From Narthecium ossifragum (lineage: Eukaryota > Streptophyta > Magnoliopsida > Dioscoreales > Nartheciaceae), in assembly GCA_963920575.1 (NCBI GenBank), contig OY986967.1, positions 12,022,061-12,086,060 on the forward strand: DNA of 64,000 bases, read 5' to 3'. The position numbers and the translations under genes were made by a program. The notes below the pieces were generated by a model. That model saw only the letters and a list, made by a program, of their open reading frames with translations. It searched no databases and had not been told where the DNA came from. Shown one piece after another: positions 52,444 to 62,815 of this stretch (its first letter is position 1; every line of letters starts with the position of its first letter).

Positions 52444-53900
52444 TGATCGCTCACGAACGTTGTCGTTAAAACGTTGCTAACCTCAATCCAATCTTAAATT
52501 TATATCCTTATTCAATCACTAATAATACTATGTAGACTAGTGGTGAAATCCGGAGTCGAACTACAGGGAATTACTAGGAAAAACAAAATCAGTTCTCAAA
52601 ACTCTAGATCTAAGCCAACAACTTCAATGAGAGATTGTTCTAACTGAAACTATGTAAGAAAGCGCAAGAAAATATTAAGGTTTTAATCAGATGAAAAAAA
52701 TGTCTTAGGAAATACACAATCCTAGTTTCACCCTTAATCTTCCATAGTTATCATCTTGATCACTTCTCTAAGCATTATGGATCGTATGGCTACAAGCTCA
52801 CACGAATCCCTAAAAGAAGGTTTTATGTTTCCTACGGCATAACCTATCTTTATTTGACATAAATCATCTTCGATCCTACCATTATCTTAGGTTATTCTAC
52901 TCCTAATGACCTTAGCATGACTTATCTTCACGTAGCATAGATTATTTCAAAGGTAAATCACAAACCACATGAAAACTATCTCATGAATCTCTACAATCAA
53001 GTACAACCATCATGTAGGACTAAGAATACGTCAACGGAACTCTGTTCCTTCAACTCTCTAATCATTAAAAACATATTCATGAGATTATACGTAGAGAAGT
53101 TCACAAAAATCCAACTAAGAAAGATCAAAAGGTACACTAAGGTTTCATGGTATTCCTAAGAACAAGAAATCTTGCCACTCATCGCTTGGAAATCAAGAAT
53201 CGGTGTAGAGGATGAAGCCATGGATCCTCGCGGAAAGATCGTGGTCTTCAAAACCCTAACCTTCTCGTCCAAAAGTGCTCCAAAAGATGACCAATTTTTG
53301 GCCAGCCAACACCTTCTTATAGGTGTATTCCTGGAATTAGGGTTATGGGTTGAGTTGGACTTCTAGTGCAACTCGAATTTCCTATTTTAATTCTGACAGA
53401 CTCTTCCGGTCACGACTGGGTTCAACCCGTCCGGAATTTGGAAATGTGGTCAACATGAAAGATGTAGATTAGGAAGCCTTCTGTACTGTTCCGAAGATTT
53501 GACATTATTTGAATTTATCTAGAATATTTGGTGAATATTCTCCTGAGCATCAACGAACCAGTTTCCCAGCATCTGTTTATCTTCATATTCTTGAAAACTA
53601 CTATTAATTTGTCCAGAATCTCGCAAAGTGTCCAACATGAACGTTGTAGGCCTTGAAGTCTTCTTACATCTCTCAGAATTTCAGAATATTTGGAATTTAT
53701 AGAATTGCTGGTGATTTATTTCCAAACAGTCGACGAAGTAGTCTTTTTGCAGAGTTTAGTGATTTTTGGCCGAATTTCTGGTATTTCTTCTCAAATCCTA
53801 CTTAAACCTAAAATCAAGCAATATGATATCAAATACACCTACTCTAGGCCTAGCAAAGGTAATTTAAGGGGTTTAATTAGGAATAATTAGTGACTTATCA
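52444..53900 (-). repeat. 3' LTR of K (L1)
   Basis: 1457 bp, plus-strand start TGATCGCTCACGAACG, end AATTAGTGACTTATCA, followed by the terminal polypurine tract (minus GTAAGTTGGGGGTG, 53914-53901). The part at 53300-53470 is diverged from LTRs a-c: the GATCGATC units there are replaced by GACTCTTCCGGTCACGACTG. Confidence 0.85.
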
Positions 53901-54437
53901 CACCCCCAACTTACACTTTGCTAGTCCTCGAGCAAAGAAAAAATAAAAAGAAAGACATAAAACTAACTAGCCACTTTCGTAGGTCTCACGATTGCACTTA
54001 GCATGTGCAACAAGCCTTTAAACCCCTGGGTTACCCCAGTGGAGGAGTTATAGTCTCCAGAGGGTTTTCATGGATGACACCCACAAACATCTATACATTC
54101 CCTTGAATATATCATTCGAAATCAATCATAATATTCACCAACTCTAATGCAAGAAATAGAAATAATATCCATAAATATAGCCTTCAACTCATATTCACAT
54201 AAAAACATAGTAAATCAAAACATCTCATAACATATTTCCAACACTTCAACATATTTAATCATGATTAAAAATAACTTTAACACTCCTATGTGTGAATGGG
54301 GTTCCACATGCTTTAGAGCATCAATTATATCTAAACACTTCAACTATTCAAGATCACAATCCTTTCCAAGCACATATCTTCCACTTATCACATAGCAATA
54401 TCTGGTTTTTTTTCTCTTTTTCTTTTCGTAGGAATTT

Positions 54438-54605
54438 CAACTATTTTACGCGAACACCACACTAGCTAGGCACACTGCCCGGTTACTAAGTTGAAAATCC
54501 TCTTTTTTTTCTTTCTTCATTTTTTTCAGGAAATTCAACCGTTTTATGCGAACAACACGCTGGCTAGGCACACTGCCCGGTTACTAAGTTGAAGATCCTT
54601 TTTTT
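54438..54605 (-). repeat. Two units of the ~95-bp 3' repeat in K
   Basis: In plus orientation both units run AATTCAAC..TTTTA(C/T)GCGAACA, then TAGGCACACTGCCCGGTTAC, then TAAGTTGAA.ATCCT, separated by T-rich tracts. Confidence 0.85.
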
Positions 54606-54848
54606 TTCGCATACTCAGATAATTGCATGTGTTCATGTATTTTCTGTGTCATGACATAGAATTGTAAAGCTATCCTAGTATCATGCTTAGAATCTAATAT
54701 CAACCCCTTAACATGTGGAAGTGAACATGTGTATTAGGATATGTCAAGCTATCCTTAGATCATGGTAAAAGGGTTTAAGTATAGAAATAGTGTCATGCAT
54801 AGCAAAATTTACTATCCCTTATATGACATACAAATCTCAGAATAATTC

Positions 54849-56573
54849 TGATGAGAATGCATAATGTTATATTTATATCCCTTAATACTTAGTCTCCTGT
54901 GCTTATTTAGTTCCTAAATACACTCATTATTCTTATATTTTGATTTAGGATGCAATTGAAGTACTTAAGTCGAAAAGAAGCTGAAAAGAGTGCATGGATC
55001 AACTTTAAAGATTTATCTGTACCTGCTCATGAAGAAGCAGAGGATTTACCATACATGGTTGGAAAGCTCTTGAAGTCTAGATTCTGGAGAATTTTACAGT
55101 TCGTGATTCCGAGTTTCCTAGAGGAAGTTACGGCAATTTCAGTACCGATGCGCAGTCTGAATGGCAGAAAGGAAAATAAGCTGGAAGTCCGAGCGATCCG
55201 CCGATCGATCGGACCACGCAAAAACGTGACAGAACATGTGTTTTTCAGCCACGATGCATCCGATCGATCCCTCCATCGCTCCTATGGGGTCCGATCGATC
55301 TGACACCAATGGTCCGATCGATCGGACTCGGAAAAAGTCAAAAACAGCGGATTTTTACTCAACCGATCGATCCAACACTCATAATTCGATCGATCGGACT
55401 TGGGAACTAAAGGGCGACAGAACGTATGCTTTTTAGAGGAATACAGTTCGATTGATCGGACCATCGATCGAACTCGGGAAGAGCCAGAGACGAAGGAATT
55501 TTACGAAATCGATCGATCCGACTCCCTTAGTCCGATCGATCGGGCTCGGGCGTAAATAGAAGTTGAAGATTTTAATGAGACCGATCGATCCAACATCCCG
55601 AGGAGGATCGATCGGACGTTCCCAGTGATTTAAATCAACGGTTTAGATCAAATCCGTTGATGGATACACTTGAGGCTATAAATAGGACTCTTTCTAGGGT
55701 TTGAGGGGGGATTCTTGGACACTTTTGGCAGCTCTTTCTCCTCCTTTATATTTTTTCTAGGTTTTCTTTTGCTTTATGAAATCTTTTGGAGGATTATTCT
55801 TGATGGCCCTGCGTGGCTAAATCTTGATCCTTGGTCGAGGAGACTGAAACCTCGGAATCAATGAGACTGTGAGATCTAATTTATTTTTATTGTTCAGTTT
55901 ATAGATGAGTATTGAATGTTCTTCTGTGTTTATCTTCATGATTGTCTTGTCTAATTGTTAGGAGCGCTACTAGTTTATTATTCATGGCGATCTACTGCTA
56001 GGTTGGATATCAAATCCGGAATTGTTTGATCCCTCTAATCTGCGAAGCGACTAGGGTTTAATAATTTACTGCTGATCAGATTTTGTTAGATCTTAGGAAG
56101 AATATTCAACTAGATTAAATGCAACCGCTTGTGTTTGTATTGTTTAGCTTCATCGATCTCCCTATTCTTAACACTGCTACTAGATTAAATCTACAGCGCT
56201 TGTCTTAGGTTGTTTAGTAGTTAGGGTTGATTAGATCGCTTGTTTCTAATTAACTATGATCGAGGAGAGATTCGAATTTAATTCGAACGGTGAATATTCA
56301 TGGTATGAATTGATTGATACTTGCATCTATGATCAGTAGTTGGATTCCGATGGTCGATGTTGACTCAGGCTAAGGTTTGTTCTCTTGATTCAACTTGTTT
56401 TTTCGTTTTAGATTATTTCTTTACTGTTTTCCTCACGTTTAAAACCCCCCATCTTTGTTCACTTAGCATAAAACTAGGCTAAACACTCTTCGTGGGATCG
56501 ACTCGTACTCGCACTACTACATTTATTTTAACGAGTATTGGATTTATTTTTGAGTGCCTGCGACAGCACATCA
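54849..56573 (+). mobile_element. Solo L2 LTR in the K 3' region
   Basis: 1725 bp from TGATGAGAATGCATAATG to GACAGCACATCA, flanked by AATTC (54844-54848, 56574-56578). Its palindrome array (55197-55618) has about a dozen GATCGATC cores, more than the D copy. Confidence 0.93.
55677..55686 (+). promoter_or_regulatory. TATA box of the solo L2 LTR in K
   Basis: GGCTATAAATAGGACTC, about 60 bp downstream of the last palindrome, as in the D 3' LTR. Confidence 0.7.
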
Positions 56574-58000
56574 AATTCATAACATAAATTTCTAAAACAT
56601 GCATCTTTGTCAAATTATATCATAATTTCTTTCTTTTGACATAATTCAAGGGATGTATAATATTTGATTAGCAGAAAAATAATATGCCTGAATTCCTAGA
56701 ATTCTACCCCCCAACTTAAATGTAATTGTCCCCAATTACACTAAGTCATAAAAATAAATCAAGAAGTAAAGGGTAGAGATAACCATAATGAACGCCCCAA
56801 AACTAGATTTCTTTCTCTCTGCCAATTTAAGTTTAAGCATCACCATCATTGAATAAATATTTCCTTCCCCACCATAACCTGTCACAGAAATATATACCTT
56901 TCCAAAAAGATCAAATATAACAAATAAAAGGTATTAGAATCATAGAAAATTTCGGCAGAGCCTCCTTTGTATTTGCATGATATATTAACCTGTACAATCA
57001 TTCATCCACATAAAATTGAAATATAAACATAAAATCATAGAATACATTGAAGCCTCCATGCACCGCACAACAAATATATTCATCATCCAAAATTTCATCC
57101 AGAGTAAAGATCGAGACCGTCCGATTCGAAATCGAAGCTATGTAGCATCTGGATTGTGTCCTGTAGCAGTTGGATGGCTGAGAGCTCACCGGCGATGGAT
57201 CGATGGTGAAACGTCGTCGCCGGAGGATGTGGACGGTAGGGATGGAGTCGTGGAAGCTCAAGGAGTCTATCTACGGTGTCTGATCGATGGATTAGTAGCT
57301 CCCGGTGGTGGATTGGAGATGATCGCGGCGGGGTGTAGATCGCCGGAGATGGATTCCGGTGATCTAGGCTCGATTTGAGGGAAGTAATGGTCGAGGAAGG
57401 TTCATGGATGTGTGGAGAATTGTCCAATGGTGGATGATTGAAGAATTGGGCTTCCGGTCGGCGGCTTGAAGGTGGTCGAAGAGGTTTAGACTGCCGGAGG
57501 CGAAGTCGATGATCCAGCCAGCAAGGTATGGTTGTGATGGTGGAGGAAGCTTCATGGTGACCGGAGGAAGATTCTGGAGGTATTTTAGGGCGGTGAACGG
57601 CCGTGGGTGATGGTGAAGATGATGGTCGAGGGCCTCGCCGGCGTCGGAGGAGAGGGTGTCAAGGGAAGAGGAAGACAGGGATGAAAAGGTGGAAGGTTGG
57701 CGGAGGTCTCCGTAGTATCTTCAGGGGTTGGGGATGGCCGGAGATGCTGCGATGGGCGGCTGTGGTCGTCGGCTCGGGGACGAGCCGACGAGCCGGGACG
57801 ACGAGCCACGGGAGAAAGAGAGAACGGGAGGAGAGAGGAAAATCAAGAAAAATAAAGGAAATTCGGGCAAAAGCCGGAAAAATGGAAGAAAATCATGGAA
57901 AATTCCTAAAAATTAAGAAAGCTAAGGAAAAGTTCTAAAAACTGGGTTGCCTCCCAGGAAGCGCGTAAGTTTACGTCTTTCGCTAGACGTCCCTAAAAAC

Positions 58001-61000
58001 TCAGTTATCGCCTGGATCCGTCAAAATAACGGACTTAATAATGTCCCCGTGTTGAATGTCCTCCACATAAGGTTTCAATCTATGCCCATTAACTTTAGTG
58101 ATCTCATTTGTGCTTGGATCCTGAATTTCTACAGCACCATGTGAGAATACTTGTGTGATAATATAGGGTCCAGTCCACCTTGAGCGTAATTTAGCTGAGA
58201 AAAGACGCAATTTTGCATTAAGCAAACAAACTTTCTATCTGACGACAAGGGTTTTCCTTGAAATATGCTTATCATGAAAAGCCTTTGTCCTATCTTTATA
58301 AATTTTGGAGTTTATATAAGCATCATTGCGAATTTCCTCGAGTTCAACTATACTCAATTTTCTGTGTGCCGTTATCTCATTTGAATCAAAGTTTAATTTC
58401 TTGATAGCCCACAAAGCCCGATGTTCCCATTCCACAGGCAGATGGCAAGCTTTACCAAACACTAATCGATACGGTGACATACCAATCGGTGTTTTATAAG
58501 CCGTTCTATATGCTCAGACTGCATCATCAAGCTTGTTTGCCCAATCCTTTCGGTCTAGACGGACAGTCTTTTCAAGAATACGCTTAATTTCCCTATTAGA
58601 AAGTTCTACCTGGCCACTAGTTTGCGGATGATATGGGGTGGCTACCTTATGAGTGATAGAATACTTTGTAAGAAGGGACTTAAAGTATTGATTTAGGAAA
58701 TGAGAGCCGCCATCACTTAGGATCGCACTAGGAAAACCAAATCGAGAAAAAATGTTACGTTGAAGGAATTGAATCACAACCTTATGATCATTCGATTTGG
58801 TTGATATGGCTTCAACCCATTTTGAAACATAATCAACAACAACTAAAATGTATTGAAAGCCAAAAGAGGGTGGAAAGGGACCCATGAAGTCAATACCCCA
58901 GACATCAAAACATTCTGCAACTAAAATCGGAGTTTGTGGCATTTGATCACGACGTGATAGGTTTCTAGTTTGTTGGCATCGAAGACAGGTTTTACACAAG
59001 GCATAGGAATCTTTGAATATAGAAGGCCAATAAAAGCCGCATTGCAAAACTTTTGCAGCAGTTTTCCTTGCAGAGAAGTGACCACCACACGCAAGCGTGT
59101 GAGAGAACGTTAAAATATCATGGATTTCAGGTTTTGACACACATCGTCGAAAAATCTGATCGAAACAATATTTAAAAAGCTCAGGATCTTTCCAAATATA
59201 ATAACGAATCTGAGAGAAGAATCTATCTTTCTTGTCTTTAGACCACGAGTCCGGAATTTTCCCTGAAACAAGATAATTGACTATGTGTGTGTACCAGGGC
59301 TGCAAGATGCGAGTTATCTGAAAAAGATCCTCGTCTGGAAAAGAAGCATTAACATGGATCCTATCAGTGATATGTTCCAAAAGAAGGCGTGAAAGGTGAT
59401 CAGCAACAACATTCTCAGAACCCTTCTTATCCCTTATCTCTATGTCAAACTCTTGCAAAAGCAAGATCCATCTAATCAATCTAGGTTTCACATCCTTTTT
59501 AGCTAAAAGATACCGCAAAGCGGCGTGATCAATGTAAATAAGGATTTTGGAACCTAAGAGATAGGGTCTGAACTTCTCTAATGCGAATATTACAGCTAAT
59601 AATTCCTTTTCCGTTGTAGTGTAATTCAATTGTGATTCAGAAAGAGTCTTACTAGCATAATAAATCACATGATGACTTTTATTCACTCGCTGTCCAAGAA
59701 CAGCTCCTAACGCCGAATCAGAAGCGTCGCACATGAGTTCGAAAGATAAGGAGTAATCAGGTGCATGAACTATGGGAGCAGAAGCTAAAAGGTCACGGAT
59801 TATTTTGAAAGCATTTAAACAAGTATCATCGAAGACAAAAGGAGCATCCTTGGCAAGAAGCTCACACAAGGGTTTTGAAACTTTTCAAAAATCTTTGATA
59901 AATCGACAATAGAATCCTTCATGACCTAAAAATGACCGAATTTGACACACAGAAGAAGATGGGGGCAAATTTTCAATTAAATCCACTTTGGCTTTATCAA
60001 CTTCAATACCTCTTTTAGATACGATGTGTCCAAGCACTATTCCCTCTTGAACCATAAAATGACTCTTTTTCCAACTTGGCAAGGTAAGTCTCAAAAGAAG
60101 GGCCGAACACAGAAAAATCATCCATAAAGACCTCCAAGAATTTATCAAACATATCAGAGAAGATGGCCATCATACACCTTTGAAAAGTCGCAGGTGCATT
60201 GCATACGCCGAACGGCATCCTGCGGTATGCAAAGGTACCAAAAGGGCAAATGAAAGTTGTCTTCTCTTGATCTTTAGGATCAACCGCAACTTGATTATAC
60301 TCTAAATAGCCATTGAGGAAACAATGAAAGGTTTGACCGGAAAGACGTTCAAGAATTTGATCAATGAAAGGTAAAGGGAAGTGATCTTTCCTAATGAGGG
60401 CGTTGAGTTTTCTATAATCAATGCAAACTCGCCATCCCATAGTTTGGCGAGTCGGGACTTGCTCTCCTTTCTCATTCTCCACAACTGTGAGTCCTGATTT
60501 CTTGGGAACTATTTGGGTAGGGCTGACCCACTTACTATCCGAAATCGGGTATATGATACCCGCATCTAAAAGTTTCACCACTTTTTTCTTAACTACCTCT
60601 TTCATGTTAGGATTAAGGTGGCGTTGAATCTCTCTAACGGTTTTAGACTCATCTTTTAAATGGATTCTATGCATGCAAATTGATGGGTCGATGCCTTTTA
60701 AATCAGCAACTGTCCAACCTATGGCTTTCCTATGATCTTTTAAAATCGTAACAAGTTGACTCTTCTGATCGGCAGATAATGCTGAAGTGATGATAATGGG
60801 AAGAGTAGATTTTGATCCTAGGAAAATATATTTTAGTGTTGTTGGAAGTGGTTTAAGTTCAAGTTCAGGTGGTGTGTCTAGTGAAGTAGGTGCAGGGCTG
60901 GAAGAGAGAGATGGAAGCGACTCAACCACCCAAGGCACAGCCTCGTTGCAGCCCTCTGCAACCAGATCAATCGATCGGACCAGAGTCCGATCGGTCGGAA

Positions 61001-61425
61001 CTGGTGCGATCGATCGCTCAGAGGAGTGATGGATCGGTCCAGACAGCATGTGTGTTCCAATGTCATCAATTGATTGTGCACTGTCATTGTCAATATCATA
61101 ATATTCATTCAGCATGTCATTTATATTATCAGCAATCATAGCATGTGAAGATGTATCAACACAATCAGTCAACATATCAATAGCATAGCAGTCATCATCT
61201 GGCTCAGGCATATTTGTAGTTTTAAAAATATTCAAATGCATACGCATGTTTCCAAAAGACACATCCATTACACCAGTTCTACAATTAATGCATGCATTCA
61301 CCGTGGCTAAGAAGGGTCGACCTAAGATGATTGGCACAGATTTTCTGCAGTGAATAGCAGCCTCCATTTCCAAGACAATAAAGTCAACAGGAAAGAAGAA
61401 TTATCCACTTTAACTATTACATCCT
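58001..61425 (-). pseudogene. pol: pol of K: protease end, reverse transcriptase, RNase H, integrase
   Basis: From 61373: HCRKSVPIILGRPFLATVN (protease end) and an acidic unit. RT follows: [40 protein letters not shown], then FLNGYLEYNQ, where intact relatives have FLDGYSGYNQ, so the first catalytic Asp is Asn. CPFGTFAYRRMPFG and VFMDDFSVFG come next. Frames change near 60070 and 59880. RNase [42 protein letters not shown], all acidic residues present. Integrase: zinc-binding H/H and [28 protein letters not shown] and [16 protein letters not shown] give an intact D, D, E. A TGA follows LDDAV (58514), then the C-terminal part continues to 58001 with further frame breaks. Confidence 0.85.
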
Positions 61426-62815
61426 CCAAGACATCTCTCGGTGTCTTGATGGATCTATCAGCTAATTGTAGAGTCACATGTTTAGGTTTAAGCTCCCCCA
61501 TACCAAATTGTTTATAAAGTGAGTATGGTAAAAGATTCACACTGGCACCTAAATCTAGGAGAGCACCATCAATATGGTAATCGCCTATGCAACAGGGTAT
61601 TGTGGGGGTACCAGGATCTTTGAGTTTTGGTGGTGTGACATGTCTAAGAATCGAACCGACTTGCTCAGTAAGGAAAATCTTTTTGGAAACTTTAGCTTTT
61701 GATTGACGTTTGTGCGTACACAGATCCTTAAGAAATTTGGCATAAAAAGGAATCTGTCGGATGGCATCTAATAAGGGTATGTTGATGTTAACTTGTTTAA
61801 AGGTCTCTAAGATTTCTTCTACAACTTTCTTCTTGGGGTATGTGGAGGAGGGATTCTTAAGAGCTTCAGGAAAATGCACTTTAGGTGTGTATGTGTGTGT
61901 TTCAGGTTCATTTTGATCAATTGGATTTGGATTCACTCGACCAGGGGTGTTATCACTTGGCCGTAGAGGCAGAGACCGATCGGTCGGACCAGCATCCGAT
62001 CGATCGGAGTAGTTCCGATCGGTCAGATCTGAGAGCGATTCGTCGCTCTGGGCAGTGTCAGGAAGTGTATCCACTTGCTTACCGTTCCTCAAGGTTACTA
62101 CAGCTTGTGCACTTTCAAAGTTCTGATTATCAATGTGGTGTAGGGCTCTAGGATTGGTCATAGGTTGACTCGGTAAGTGACCCTCTTCTCTCTTTGACAT
62201 AGTATTAGCCAGTTGTCCTAGTTGTGTCTCTATTTTGGAAATGGCTTGTGAAAGTGAGGCTACAATTCTTCCAATTTTATCCATGTTAACTTTGATGTCG
62301 GTATTCCTGTTGGCAAGTGTACTCATGATTGTGTCCAAAGCTGAGTCAGAGGGTGCTTGTGGAGGAGGTTGAGGTGCAACTTGTTGATATTGTGTAAAGT
62401 ACCCTGGGTTGGGATTTGCAAAAGGTCTAGATGGGTACCGACTTGTAGGAGAACTGGAAGAACTACTCTGTCCTTTGAAAGTACTAGACTGTTGGGGTGG
62501 TTTCCAGCTAAAGTTGGGATGGTTTCGCCAACCTGGATTATACGTATTTGAATACGGATTATTTTCAGGTTTAGTAAAACCGTACACCGCGTTTGCTTGC
62601 TCCTGAACAAATTCAGGAAACGATGGAGCCAGTGGACAATCGGTAATGTGATGTTCAAGACTAGAGCATAGTGTACATGTTTGAGGTTGATCCTGAAACA
62701 ATGAAGGTGCAGGTGATGGACTCATTTCCAGTTTATCAAACCTTTTGTTAAAGAGGGCTATTTGGGCAGTAATGGCTTCTAATCTAGAAAGTTCAAAGGT
62801 TCCTTTAGTGGTAGG
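61322..62815 (-). pseudogene. gag: gag-protease of K, cut by an L2 LTR, one frameshift in protease
   Basis: The visible frame starts inside gag directly at the L2 insertion (TTKGTFELSRLEAITAQIAL). It contains a CCHC zinc knuckle, CTLCSSLEHHITDC, then NPGWRNHPNFSWKPP, a coiled coil (NMDKIGRIVASLSQAISKIE) with LPSQPMTNPRALHHIDNQ, and a spacer with DRS repeats encoded by palindromic DNA (61975-62045). The protease follows with LLDLGASVNLLPYSLY. A one-base loss in a T-rich run near 61400 shifts the frame; the protease continues at 61373 in the pol frame. Close in sequence to A gag. The capsid part lies outside the window. Confidence 0.85.

Larger units (their letters stand above)
53901..57960 (-). 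other. 3' region of K: polypurine tracts, repeats, GC-rich module
   Basis: On the minus strand, following integrase: GGGAGGCAACCCAG near 57955, GC-rich module (57945-57095) with GGCTCGTCGTCCCGGCTCG, the internal tract ATTTAAGTTGGGGGGTAG (56725-56704) with palindrome AATTGGGGACAATT, two copies of the ~95-bp repeat and the terminal tract. It is interrupted by the solo L2 LTR at 54849-56573. No gene is recognised. Confidence 0.7.
52444..62815 (-). mobile_element. Athila-type element K (L1 LTR) with gag and pol, visible part
   Basis: On the minus strand: gag with zinc knuckle, protease, reverse transcriptase, RNase H, integrase, a GC-rich module, a 3' region with polypurine tracts, and the 3' LTR (53900-52444). 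The upstream part of gag, the primer site and the 5' LTR lie beyond an L2 LTR inserted at 62816. A solo L2 LTR lies in the 3' region. K interrupts G integrase; ACATC (52439-52443) would be one copy of its target duplication. It is the only element here with Athila-type polymerase genes and so the type of partner that A, B and D need, though its own genes are broken. Confidence 0.85.
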
